43,332 nucleotides of DNA from Nevskia sp. (lineage in GTDB: Bacteria; Pseudomonadota; Gammaproteobacteria; Nevskiales; Nevskiaceae): the NCBI GenBank assembly GCA_030694365.1, contig JAUXYM010000076.1, positions 1 through 43,332 of the forward strand, given 5' to 3'. The position numbers and the translations under genes were made by a program. The notes below the pieces were generated by a model. The model did no database searches. It was not told where the DNA came from and worked only from the letters and a program-made list of their open reading frames with translations. This document shows, piece after piece, positions 16,090 through 24,755 of this stretch. The first letter of the stretch is position 1; the number at the start of each line of letters is the position of its first letter.

Positions 16090-17139
16090 TCAAGCCCGGA
16101 AGATCGCTTCCGCCATTGCATCGGCAATCTCGCCGGTCGGGCGCTGGGTTGCGAATGAACGGGTGAAGATTTCGCTCAGGGTCGTGCCGATCCGCTGCAG
16201 ATGAGCATGGACCGCCGCTTCGTCGTAGCCCGGGCCTTCGTAGTGGATGTCGATGATACCGCCGGCATTGATCACGTAGTCCGGCGCGTACAGCAGGCCG
16301 TGATCGAGCAGCCGCTGGCCGTCGCGCGGCTTGGCCAGCTGGTTGTTCGCGGCACCGGCGATCACCTTGGCTTTAATCTGCGGGATGCGGGTTTCGTTGA
16401 GCATGGCACCGAGCGCACAGGGCGCGAACACGTCGACATCGAGCGCGTGGATCGCCTCCATCGCCACCGCCGTCGCGCCGAATTCGGCGACCGCGCGGTC
16501 GACCGCAGGCCGATGCAAATCGGTCACCCAAAGTATTGCCCCTGCGGCGTGCAGATGCCGCGCCAAGCGATAGCCAACATTGCCGACGCCCTGGATCGCC
16601 ACCCGAAGGCCACGCAGATCGTCCCGGCCGAGGGCTGCGCGCACGGCAGCCTGCAGGCCGATGAACACGCCGAGCGCGGTCGCCGGGCTGGGGTCGCCGC
16701 TGCGGCCGGCGGCGATCGAGGTGGCATCGGCGAGGCCGCCGACGTGGCGGGTTTGCTCAGCCATCAGGCGGATATCCGGCACGCTGGTGCCGGAGTCTTC
16801 GGCGACGATGTAGCGGCCGTTCAGGGATTCGACGAAGCGGCCCATGGCGCGCATCAAGGCCGGGCTTTTGTCGTGGCGCGGGTCACCGAGGATCACCGAC
16901 TTGCCGCCGCCCTGCGGCAGCCCGGCGAGTGCTGCCTTGTAGGTCATGCCGCGGCTCAGGCGCAGCACATCGGTCAGCGCTTCGGCATCGGAGGCATAGG
17001 GCCACATGCGGCAGCCGCCGAGGCCCGGACCAAGCCGGGTGCTGTGCACGGCGATGATCGCGCGCAGGCCAGAGGCCTGGTGGTGATGGAAAGCCACCTG
17101 CTCGTGGCCATCGAACTCGGAATGCGAAAAGACTGACAT
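16090..17139 (-). CDS. Glu/Leu/Phe/Val dehydrogenase, leucine dehydrogenase type
   Basis: 349-residue NAD-dependent amino-acid dehydrogenase that oxidatively deaminates branched-chain amino acids to 2-oxo acids. STRLGPGLGGCRMWPY and GMTYKAALAGLPQGGGKSVI hold the substrate Lys residues. The Rossmann motif is VAIQGVGNVGYRLA, and GAANNQLA lies in the C-terminal part. The size and GGCRMW motif fit leucine rather than glutamate dehydrogenases. It would feed the valine-degradation operon at 1-4137, although the two are 12 kb apart. Confidence 0.92.
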   Translation of the reverse strand: MSVFSHSEFDGHEQVAFHHHQASGLRAIIAVHSTRLGPGLGGCRMWPYASDAEALTDVLRLSRGMTYKAALAGLPQGGGKSVILGDPRHDKSPALMRAMGRFVESLNGRYIVAEDSGTSVPDIRLMAEQTRHVGGLADATSIAAGRSGDPSPATALGVFIGLQAAVRAALGRDDLRGLRVAIQGVGNVGYRLARHLHAAGAILWVTDLHRPAVDRAVAEFGATAVAMEAIHALDVDVFAPCALGAMLNETRIPQIKAKVIAGAANNQLAKPRDGQRLLDHGLLYAPDYVINAGGIIDIHYEGPGYDEAAVHAHLQRIGTTLSEIFTRSFATQRPTGEIADAMAEAIFRA

Positions 17140-17261
17140 GGCGCAGGAGTCTACCGACGAAAAGCCTGCCTAATGCTTTTGGCTTTTGCGCCACGCCGAA
17201 GAACAACGGCAGTCTTCTTGCTTCACAATCAAACCCACCTTCCGGAACTGCCGACCGCCTC

Positions 17262-20200
17262 ATGTCGATCCATGCCGTCCTGCATCACGAAACGACCTAC
17301 CAGTACGACCGGCGGGTGACCTTGTCGCCGCAGATCATCCGTCTGCGGCCGGCACCGCATGGCCGCACGCCGGTGCTGTCGTACTCGCTGAAAGTCGAGC
17401 CGGAAGGCCACTTTCTGAACTGGCAGCAGGATGCCTTCGCGAACTGGCAGGCCCGAGTGGTGTTCCCGGACAAGGTCACCGAGTTCAAGGTGACCGTCGA
17501 TCTGGTCGCCGACATGTCGATCTACAACCCCTTTGACTTCTTCATCGAAGAGAAGGCCGAGACCTTCCCGTTCACCTATGACGATGCGCTGAAGGAAGAC
17601 CTCAAGCCCTACCTCAAGCACGGCTCGGCGACACCGCGCCTGGCCGCATTCGTCAGGGCGATTCCGAAGGAAGAGATCCGCACCATCGACTTCATCGTCG
17701 AACTGAACCGCCGCGTGCAGGAAGCGGTGAGCTACCTGATCCGCCTCGAACCCGGCGTGCAGACGCCGGAAGACACCCTGACCCTGGCTTCCGGCTCCTG
17801 CCGCGATTCAGGCTGGCTGCTGGTGCAGATCTTCCGCCAGCTCGGGCTGGCGGCGCGCTTCGTCTCCGGCTATCTGATCCAGCTGACACCGGACGTGAAA
17901 TCGCTCGACGGCCCGTCCGGCACCGATCACGATTTCACCGATCTGCACGCCTGGTGCGAGGTCTATCTGCCGGGTGCCGGCTGGGTCGGCCTCGACCCGA
18001 CCTCGGGCCTGCTGACCGGCGAAGGCCATATTCCGCTGTGCGCAACGCCGGAGCCGTCGAGTGCGGCGCCGATCACCGGCTCGATGAGCTTCGAAGGCAA
18101 GGGCAGTCTCGACACCGAGTTCGGCCACTCGATGATCGTCACCCGCTTGTTCGAATCGCCGCGCGTCACCAAGCCGTACACGGAAACGCAATGGAAGGCG
18201 ATCGACACCCTGGGTCTGGCCGTCGATGCGCGCCTGAAAGCCGGCGACGTGCGCCTGACCATGGGCGGCGAGCCGACCTTCATCTCGATCGACGACATGC
18301 AGGGCGAGGAATGGAACATCGCCGCCGTCGGCCCGACCAAGCAGGGGCTGGCCAACATCCTGATCCGCCGTCTGCGTGATCGTTTCGCGCCGCCCGAAAA
18401 GGGCGGCGGCCTGCTGACCTTTGGCCAGGGCAAGTGGTATCCGGGCGAATCGCTGCCGCGCTGGGCCTATGCGCTGTACTGGCGCGGTGATGGCAAGCCG
18501 ATCGTCCGCACCGATCTCGCCGAGGGCAAGACCGCGCCGACCATCGAAGCCGCAGCGCTGCTGGTGCGCGGCATCGCCAACCGGCTCGAAGTGAGCCCCG
18601 AAAACGCCCTGCCCGGCTACGAGGACGCGTTCTTCTATCTGCACCGCGAGCGCCAGTTGCCGGACAACGTGCTGCCGGAAGACAGCAAGCTGAAGGACCC
18701 GGAAGAGCGCGCCCGCATCGCCAAGGTTTTCGAGCGCGGGCTCGACGTGCCGCGCGGCTATGCACTGCCGGTGCAGCGCTGGCAGTCGCGGGCCTGGATT
18801 TCCGAGCGCTGGAGCTTCCGTCAGAAGCGCATGTTCCTGATCCCGGGCGATTCGCCGATCGGCTTCCGCCTGCCGCTCGATGCCCTGCCCTGGCTGCCGC
18901 CGTCGCGCTTCCCGACCCTGATTCCCTATGACCCGATGGCGGTCGACATCCGCACCGCCACACCGCTGCCGGCCTTCGATGGCCGCCGCCAGCCGTTCCT
19001 GCAATCGTCCGGTGAAAAGCGCGCGGAAGCCGAAACCGATATCGCCGCGCGTCTGCGCGAACGCCGCCAACGCCTGACCGCCGAGCAGGACCAGCCGGAG
19101 CCGGTGAAGCGCGGCGCCTATCTGGAAGGTGGCAATGTCCGCACCGCGCTGACCGTGGAGCCGCGCGAAGGCCATCTCTGCGTGTTCCTGCCGCCGACCG
19201 AATCGATCGAGGACTATCTGGAGCTGGTCGCCGCCATCGAGGACGCGTCCGCCGAACTCGACACGCCGGTGCGCATCGAAGGCTATTCGCCGCCGAACGA
19301 TCACCGCATCAACGTGCTCAAGATCACCCCGGACCCGGGCGTGATCGAAGTCAACATCCATCCTTCGCATAGCTGGGAAGAGCTGCGCGAAACCACGCTG
19401 ACCGTCTACGAGGAAGCGCGGCTGGCCCGTCTGGCCACCGAAAAATTCCTCATCGACGGCCGCTCGGTCGGCACCGGCGGCGGCAACCATTTCGTCGTCG
19501 GCGGTGCCACGCCGGCCGATTCGCCGTTCCTGCGTCGGCCGGACGTGCTCGGCTCGCTGATCCGCTACTGGCAGAACCATCCCAGCCTGTCGTACTTCTT
19601 CTCCGGCCTGTTCATCGGTGCGACCTCGCAGCATCCGCGCATCGACGAAGCCCAGGACTCAGCACTGTACGAGCTGGAAATCGCCCTCAGCCAGTTGCCG
19701 CCTCCGGGCCAGCAAGTACCGCTGTGGATGGTCGATCGCACCTTGCGCAATCTGTTGACCGATCTGACCGGCAACACCCATCGCACCGAAATCTCGATCG
19801 ACAAGCTCTATTCGCCGGACGGCCCGACCGGCCGTCTCGGCCTGGTCGAATTCCGCGCTTTCGAGATGCCGCCGCACGCGCAGATGAGCCTCGCCCAGCA
19901 ACTGCTGCTGCGCAGCCTGATCGCCTGGTTCTGGGAGCAGCCGTACACCCAGCCGCTGGTTCGCTGGGGCACCCAGCTGCACGATAAATTCATGCTGCCG
20001 CACTACGTCTGGAGCGATCTCGGCGAAGTGGTGGCCGATCTCAATCGCGCCGATTTCCCGTTCAAGCTCGACTGGTTCGCGCCGCACTTCGAGTTCCGCT
20101 TCCCGCGCCATGGCGCCGTGCGTCACGGCCAGGTCGAACTGGAAATCCGTCACGCGCTGGAACCCTGGCCGGTGCTCGGCGAGGAGAACGCCGTCGGTGG

Positions 20201-20648
20201 CACGGCGCGCTATGTCGATTCGTCGATGGAGCGTCTGCAGGTGCGAGTCACCGGGCTGACCGAAGGCCGTCACTTCGTCACCGCCGGCGGCCGTCGCCTG
20301 CCGTTGCTGAACACCGGCGTGAGGGGCGAGTACGTGGCCGGCCTGCGCTATCGCGCCTGGCATCCGCCATCGGCCCTGCATCCGTCGATCGGCGTCCACA
20401 CGCCTTTGGTGTTCGATCTCTACGACGCCTGGAACAAGCGCCCGGTGGCCGGCTGCACCTACCACGTCGCCCATCCGGCCGGCCGCAACTACGAGACTTT
20501 CCCGGTCAACGCCTACGAGGCCGAGGCGCGTTTCCTGAGCCGCTTCACGCCGTTCGGCCACACGCCGAACCCGTACTGGCCGGCCGAGGAAAAGGTCAAC
20601 CCGGACTACCCGCATACGCTGGATCTGCGGCGACCGAACGGGCTGTAA
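17262..20648 (+). CDS. giant transglutaminase-like protein with DUF2126 C-terminus
   Basis: 1128 residues. The N-terminal third is a bacterial transglutaminase module: HHETTYQYDRRVTLSPQIIRLRP, then the core with Cys near residue 179 (ASGSCRDSGWLLVQIFRQLG), the His in FTDLHAWCEVYLPG and the Asp in WVGLDPTSGL, so the triad looks complete. The remaining about 750 residues match the DUF2126 type (LTMGGEPTFISIDD, PGVIEVNIHPSHSWEEL, TGGGNHFVVGGATPADSPFLRRPD, GLVEFRAFEMPPHAQM). No signal peptide. These proteins often accompany ATP-grasp and alpha-E genes, absent here. Function is unknown; peptide crosslinking or hydrolysis is plausible. Confidence 0.92.
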   Translation: MSIHAVLHHETTYQYDRRVTLSPQIIRLRPAPHGRTPVLSYSLKVEPEGHFLNWQQDAFANWQARVVFPDKVTEFKVTVDLVADMSIYNPFDFFIEEKAETFPFTYDDALKEDLKPYLKHGSATPRLAAFVRAIPKEEIRTIDFIVELNRRVQEAVSYLIRLEPGVQTPEDTLTLASGSCRDSGWLLVQIFRQLGLAARFVSGYLIQLTPDVKSLDGPSGTDHDFTDLHAWCEVYLPGAGWVGLDPTSGLLTGEGHIPLCATPEPSSAAPITGSMSFEGKGSLDTEFGHSMIVTRLFESPRVTKPYTETQWKAIDTLGLAVDARLKAGDVRLTMGGEPTFISIDDMQGEEWNIAAVGPTKQGLANILIRRLRDRFAPPEKGGGLLTFGQGKWYPGESLPRWAYALYWRGDGKPIVRTDLAEGKTAPTIEAAALLVRGIANRLEVSPENALPGYEDAFFYLHRERQLPDNVLPEDSKLKDPEERARIAKVFERGLDVPRGYALPVQRWQSRAWISERWSFRQKRMFLIPGDSPIGFRLPLDALPWLPPSRFPTLIPYDPMAVDIRTATPLPAFDGRRQPFLQSSGEKRAEAETDIAARLRERRQRLTAEQDQPEPVKRGAYLEGGNVRTALTVEPREGHLCVFLPPTESIEDYLELVAAIEDASAELDTPVRIEGYSPPNDHRINVLKITPDPGVIEVNIHPSHSWEELRETTLTVYEEARLARLATEKFLIDGRSVGTGGGNHFVVGGATPADSPFLRRPDVLGSLIRYWQNHPSLSYFFSGLFIGATSQHPRIDEAQDSALYELEIALSQLPPPGQQVPLWMVDRTLRNLLTDLTGNTHRTEISIDKLYSPDGPTGRLGLVEFRAFEMPPHAQMSLAQQLLLRSLIAWFWEQPYTQPLVRWGTQLHDKFMLPHYVWSDLGEVVADLNRADFPFKLDWFAPHFEFRFPRHGAVRHGQVELEIRHALEPWPVLGEENAVGGTARYVDSSMERLQVRVTGLTEGRHFVTAGGRRLPLLNTGVRGEYVAGLRYRAWHPPSALHPSIGVHTPLVFDLYDAWNKRPVAGCTYHVAHPAGRNYETFPVNAYEAEARFLSRFTPFGHTPNPYWPAEEKVNPDYPHTLDLRRPNGL

Positions 20649-20676
20649 GGCAACCGGAGAGCGACGAGACCCGCGC

Positions 20677-20690
20677 GATAAACTGCGCGG
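20677..20690 (+). promoter_or_regulatory. probable -10 element giving a near-leaderless transcript
   Basis: GATAAACT at 20677-20684 is followed six bases later by the ATG at 20691, and no ribosome-binding site fits in between. The arms CCGCGC (20671-20676) and GCGCGG (20685-20690) can pair across it. Transcription starting at a normal distance would begin at or beside the ATG, so the HPP-CBS mRNA may be leaderless. No clear -35 was found; inference. Confidence 0.4.
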
Positions 20691-21875
20691 ATGAACTCGT
20701 CGCCAACTCCTTCCGCTCCGCTGGCCGGGGCGATCAAGACCATCTTTCTATCGCTGCTGCCGGCCCCGGTGACTCTGGCCGGACGCGAACGGCTGCGCGT
20801 CGTGGCCGGTGCCGCGATCGGCGTCGGCCTCGCCGCGCTGCTGAGTCATAGCCTGGCCGGCGTTGCCGGCATCGAAGGCGCATGGATGGTCGCTTCGCTC
20901 GGTGCCTCGGCGGTGCTGGTGTTCGCAGCACCCGCCGGCCCGATGGCCCAGCCCTGGGCGGCGGTTGCCGGCAACACCGTTTCGGCGGTGGTCGGCATTG
21001 CCTGTGTACGCTGGATCGGCGAGCCGGCGTTCGTGGTCGCCGCGCTGGCCGCCAGCCTGTCGATTGCCGCGATGTTCAGCCTGCGTTGCCTGCATCCACC
21101 CGGTGGCGCGGTGGCGCTGACTGCGGTGCTGCTGCAGGTTCATGACTTCCGCTTCGCGCTGTTCCCGGTTGCCGTCAACACCTTGCTGCTGGTGCTTGCC
21201 GGTAGTGCGTTCCATCGGGCGACTGGCCGACGCTATCCGCACTCGCAGCAGCCGGCAAAACCGCCGGCCGGCGAGATTCCGTCACGCTTCAACTCGGCGG
21301 ATTTCGACGAGGCCCTCGCCCGCTACAACGAGGTACTCGACGTCAGCCGCGACGACCTCGAAAACCTGCTGCGCCAGACCGAGCTGAACGCCTATCACCG
21401 CCTGTTCGGCGGCCTGCGCTGCGCCGACATCATGTCGCGCGAGCCGGTCATCGTGCAGTTCGGCGATGGCTTGCAGGACGCCTGGGCGCTGATGCGCCGG
21501 CATCACGTCAAAGCGCTGCCGGTGACCGATCGCAGCGGTCGCATCGCCGGCATCGTCACCCAGGCGGATTTCCTGCGGCAGGCCAATCGCGATGCCCATG
21601 AAGGCCTGGGCGAGCGGGTCAAGGAGCTGGTGCGCAGCACCGGCACGCTGCTGTCGACGAAGCCGGAAGTGGTCGGCCAGATCATGACTCGCCGCGTTCG
21701 CGTGGCCCGCGAGGATCGGCTGATCGTCGACCTGATCGCCTCGTTCTCCGCCGATGGTCATCACCATCTGCCAATCGTCGATGCCGACAGCAAGCTGGTC
21801 GGCATCATTACCCAGTCGGATTTCGTCCGGGCGCTGGCTCGGGTCATCGAGCCGGAGCAGGCGGTAGCGCGCTAG
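20691..21875 (+). CDS. HPP-family membrane protein with two CBS domains
   Basis: 394 residues. The first about 175 form an HPP-type integral membrane domain with several hydrophobic helices (about 37-55, 60-80, 95-135, 150-170) and the signature RCLHPPGGAVALTAVL. A linker leads to two CBS domains: about 240-300 (IMSREPVIVQFGDGLQDAWALM, LPVTDRSGRIAGIVTQADFL) and about 325-385 (IMTRRVRVAREDRLIVDLIASF, LPIVDADSKLVGIITQSDFV). HPP proteins have been linked to nitrite transport in phototrophs; here only a regulated, nucleotide-sensing membrane transporter can be proposed. Ends three bases from convergent yajD. Confidence 0.9.
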   Translation: MNSSPTPSAPLAGAIKTIFLSLLPAPVTLAGRERLRVVAGAAIGVGLAALLSHSLAGVAGIEGAWMVASLGASAVLVFAAPAGPMAQPWAAVAGNTVSAVVGIACVRWIGEPAFVVAALAASLSIAAMFSLRCLHPPGGAVALTAVLLQVHDFRFALFPVAVNTLLLVLAGSAFHRATGRRYPHSQQPAKPPAGEIPSRFNSADFDEALARYNEVLDVSRDDLENLLRQTELNAYHRLFGGLRCADIMSREPVIVQFGDGLQDAWALMRRHHVKALPVTDRSGRIAGIVTQADFLRQANRDAHEGLGERVKELVRSTGTLLSTKPEVVGQIMTRRVRVAREDRLIVDLIASFSADGHHHLPIVDADSKLVGIITQSDFVRALARVIEPEQAVAR

Positions 21876-21878
21876 TAG

Positions 21879-22238
21879 CTACTTCTTCAACAACGACTTC
21901 AGATCGGCAAACGGATTGCCAGTCGACAGCTTGTCCTTGGCATTGCCGACGGTGGTCTTGTCGATGTAGCGCTGGTGTTCGTTGTCGTGGCAGTACAGGC
22001 ACAACAGTTCCCAGTTGCTGCCATCGGACGGGTTGTCGTCGTGGTTGTGGTTGCGGTGATGCACGGTCAGTTCGCGCAAGTTCACGCGTTCGAAAGTGCG
22101 GGCGCAGCGGCCGCAAACCCAGGGATACAGCTTCAGCGCTTGCTCCCGGTAGCCGAGTTCGCGGGCGTCGGCTTTGCGCCGGTTATCGATGATGATCTGG
22201 TCGAGCTTCGACCGGTCCGGCGTCTTGTTGGTGCTCAT
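21879..22238 (-). CDS. yajD: YajD-family HNH nuclease
   Basis: 119 residues. Zinc-type HNH fold: WVCGRCARTF (CxxC), LTVHHRNHNHDDNPSDG with the HH and N of the motif, and LLCLYCHDNEHQ (second CxxC and final His). The N-terminus LDQIIIDNRRKADARELGYREQALKLYP is typical for YajD. The DNA target and role are unknown. Single gene, convergent with the HPP-CBS gene. Confidence 0.92.
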   Translation of the reverse strand: MSTNKTPDRSKLDQIIIDNRRKADARELGYREQALKLYPWVCGRCARTFERVNLRELTVHHRNHNHDDNPSDGSNWELLCLYCHDNEHQRYIDKTTVGNAKDKLSTGNPFADLKSLLKK

Positions 22239-22297
22239 GCCGGCAGTTTAGCGGCTGCGCGGCTGCCGTCACCCAAGACGGCAGCCGCGCGCACCGG

Positions 22298-23137
22298 TCA
22301 GCGCAGCATCCGCTTGGTGTTGGCAGCGATCAGCGGCTGGTAGGCCGAACCGAGCAGGCGCACAAGGATGTCCATGAACTTGGCATCCGGGCCGACGACG
22401 ACCCGGCGCGAATTGTTCTCGACCGCCCGCAGGATGATCCGCGCCGCCTTGTTCGCCGAGGTGGTGTTGAGCAGCTTGTCGAACTTGTCCCGCGCCTTTT
22501 CGCCGCTGACGCCGAACAGCTTTTCGGTGCCTTCGGCGATGCGCGCGCTGCGGTTGATCTCGGTGCGGATGCCGCCCGGATGCACGCAGGTGGCGCTGAC
22601 GCCGCAGCTCATCATGTCCAGCTCGATGCGCAGGCTTTCGGTATAGCCGCGCACCGCAAACTTGGTCGCCGAGTAGGCGCCGGTGCCCGGCGTGCCGATC
22701 AGGCCGAACAGGCTCGAGGTGTTGATGATGTGGCCGTCACCGCTGGCCTTCAGATACGGCAGGAACGCCTGGCTGCCGTAGACCACGCCCCAGAAATTGA
22801 TATCGACGATCCACTCGAAATCCTTCTGCGAGATGCTGTCCAGCGGCGCGTTGAGCGCGACGCCGGCGTTGTTGAAAATGAGATTGACGCCGCCGTGATC
22901 CTTGGCGGTCTGCTCGGCCCAGGCGTAGACCGCGTCACGGCTGGCAACGTCGAGCTTGGCGGTGGTGACCTTCACGCCCTTGGCTTTGGCCAATTTCGCA
23001 GTCTCTTCCAGACCCTTGGTGTTGACGTCAGACAGGCTCAGCGCACAGCCCTTGGCGGCAAGCTCCAGCGCCAGCTCGCGGCCCATGCCGGAAGCAGCGC
23101 CGGTGATCGCGGCGACCTTGTTGGCAAATGATTTCAT
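22298..23137 (-). CDS. SDR-family NAD(P)-dependent oxidoreductase
   Basis: 279 residues. Classical SDR: TGAASGMGRELALELA cofactor motif, NNAGVAL, catalytic Ser in INTSSLFGLIGTPGTGAYSATKFAVRGY with the YxxxK, and VHPGGIRTEINRSARIA. The C-terminal extension KAARIILRAVENNSRRVVVGPDAKFMDILVRLLG is common in SDRs paired with flavin monooxygenases. It lies 45 bases downstream of the Baeyer-Villiger gene. It probably oxidises an alcohol to the ketone substrate, or acts on the product (inference). Confidence 0.9.
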   Translation of the reverse strand: MKSFANKVAAITGAASGMGRELALELAAKGCALSLSDVNTKGLEETAKLAKAKGVKVTTAKLDVASRDAVYAWAEQTAKDHGGVNLIFNNAGVALNAPLDSISQKDFEWIVDINFWGVVYGSQAFLPYLKASGDGHIINTSSLFGLIGTPGTGAYSATKFAVRGYTESLRIELDMMSCGVSATCVHPGGIRTEINRSARIAEGTEKLFGVSGEKARDKFDKLLNTTSANKAARIILRAVENNSRRVVVGPDAKFMDILVRLLGSAYQPLIAANTKRMLR

Positions 23138-23182
23138 CGTGTCTTTCTCGTTCTTGTGATTGTTCTTTTAAGGTTCGACGAC

Positions 23183-24682
23183 TCAGGCCGCGACCGTCGC
23201 GGTGTCGCGTTCCAGCCGGTAGGCCGTTGTCGGGAAGCGCCGCGTCTTGCCGCGGTAGATGAAGGTGAAGCCCGGCCACAAGGTGGTGTTCTTGCCGTTG
23301 GCGTCGACGTACCAGCTCTTGCAGCCAGACGTCCAGACGGTTTTCGACAGCTGCCCCTGAAGCCCCAAGTTGAACGTCACCTGGGCATCCGGCTTGACGT
23401 CGACCGCCCGCAACCCCTGCTTGTGCATGGTCTTCAGCGCGTCCATCACGTAGGCGACCTGCGACTCGATCATGAACACCATCGAGTTGTGGCCGAGGCC
23501 GGTGTTCGGGCCGACCAGCATGAAGAAGTTCGGGAAGCCGGCGACTGATAGACCAAGGTAAGCCTCCGGGCCGGTCTTCCAGGCATCGAGCAGATCGACG
23601 CCGCCGGTGCCGAACACGGTGCCGCGCGGCATCGGGTCCTGGGCCTTGAAGCCGGTGCCGTAGATGATCGCGTCAACCGCACGCTCGTTGCCGGCGCTGT
23701 CGATCACCGAGTTGGCTCGCACTTCGACGATGTCATCGGTGATGACCTCGACATTGGCCTGGGCCAGCGCCGGGTAGTAATCGTTGGAGATCAGGATGCG
23801 CTTGCAGCCGATCGTGTAGTCCGGCGTGACCTTGGCGCGCAGCGCCGGGTCCTTGATCTGGCGCTTGATGTGACGGCGAGCGACGCCTTCGACCATGGTC
23901 ATCAGCTTCGGATTGATAACGAAGCCGAGCACCCGCGATTCCAGCATCCAGTAGATCGCCGTGCGGTAAGCGTTCTGCAGCACCGGCAACGCCCTGTACA
24001 GGCGGCGCTCGCGCGGGCCGATCTCGCGATCCGGCTTCGGCATGATCCACGGCGCGGTGCGCTGGTAGAGGTCGACGCGCTTCGCGAGCTTTTGGATCTG
24101 CGGGACAAACTGGATCGCGCTGGCACCGGTGCCGATCACGGCCACGCGCTTGTCGCTGAGGTCGTAGCGGTGATCCCAGTGCGCCGAGTGGAAAGCCTTG
24201 CCTTTGAAGCTATCCAGCCCTTTGACGTTGGGCATCGCCGGATTCGACAGGCCACCCATGCCGGACACCAGCACGCGGCCGCTGAAGCTGCGACCGTCGG
24301 CGGTGTTCACCGTCCAGGTTGCTGAGCCTTCGTCATAACGGGCGTTCTGGACATTGGCGCCAAACACGATGTGGCGGCGCAGGTCGTACTTCGCGGCGCA
24401 CTTTTCGAGATAGGCCTTGATCTCCGGCTGGCGCGCGAACATCCGCGTCCACTCCGGGTTCGGTTCGAACGAGAACGAATAGAGGTGCGACTGCACGTCG
24501 CAGGCACAGCCTGGGTAATGGTTGTCGCGCCAGGTGCCCCCGACATCGTCGCCGCGCTCCAGGATCTGGAAGTCCTCGATGCCCTGCTCACGCAGCCTGA
24601 TCGCCATGCACAGGCCAGCGAAGCCGCTGCCGATGATCAGGATCTGCTTGTTCTCGTTCGGTTTGCCCGCGTCGTATGCCAT
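23183..24682 (-). CDS. Baeyer-Villiger-type flavin monooxygenase
   Basis: 499 residues. FAD motif ILIIGSGFAGLCMA at 14-27, GGTWRDNHYPGCACDVQSH, and the full type I Baeyer-Villiger fingerprint FxGxxxHxxxWD at 159-170 (FKGKAFHSAHWD). The NADPH motif is VAVIGTGASAIQF, and the C-terminal IYGTGFKAQDPMPRG is present. It should insert oxygen next to a ketone carbonyl using NADPH and O2; the ketone is unknown and an AlmA-type alkane role cannot be excluded. The start at 24682 has AGGGGAG 7 bases upstream; a start at 24706 would lie inside an operator. Divergent from the TetR gene. Confidence 0.9.
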   Translation of the reverse strand: MAYDAGKPNENKQILIIGSGFAGLCMAIRLREQGIEDFQILERGDDVGGTWRDNHYPGCACDVQSHLYSFSFEPNPEWTRMFARQPEIKAYLEKCAAKYDLRRHIVFGANVQNARYDEGSATWTVNTADGRSFSGRVLVSGMGGLSNPAMPNVKGLDSFKGKAFHSAHWDHRYDLSDKRVAVIGTGASAIQFVPQIQKLAKRVDLYQRTAPWIMPKPDREIGPRERRLYRALPVLQNAYRTAIYWMLESRVLGFVINPKLMTMVEGVARRHIKRQIKDPALRAKVTPDYTIGCKRILISNDYYPALAQANVEVITDDIVEVRANSVIDSAGNERAVDAIIYGTGFKAQDPMPRGTVFGTGGVDLLDAWKTGPEAYLGLSVAGFPNFFMLVGPNTGLGHNSMVFMIESQVAYVMDALKTMHKQGLRAVDVKPDAQVTFNLGLQGQLSKTVWTSGCKSWYVDANGKNTTLWPGFTFIYRGKTRRFPTTAYRLERDTATVAA

Positions 24683-24699
24683 CTGTTCTCCCCTCTTGT

Positions 24700-24747
24700 T
24701 TGACAATGAACGTTGTCAATCTACATTTTGACAACGTACCATGTCAA
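24700..24747. promoter_or_regulatory. paired operators in the BVMO/TetR divergent promoter
   Basis: Two 20-bp near-palindromes lie 28 bp apart: TTGACAATGAACGTTGTCAA (24700-24719) and TTGACAACGTACCATGTCAA (24728-24747). Both have TTGACA...TGTCAA ends and share an ACGT half-centre. On the minus strand TTGACA of the right site is 17 bases from GTAGAT, a possible -35/-10 pair for the monooxygenase gene, so bound repressor would block it. Probable binding sites of the adjacent TetR protein (inference from position). Confidence 0.8.
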
Positions 24748-24755
24748 GATGGCCC

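Noticed and set aside
17808-19634. 608-residue minus-strand frame opposite the DUF2126 gene
   Set aside because: It lies wholly within a well-supported gene and shows no domain; high-GC antisense shadow.
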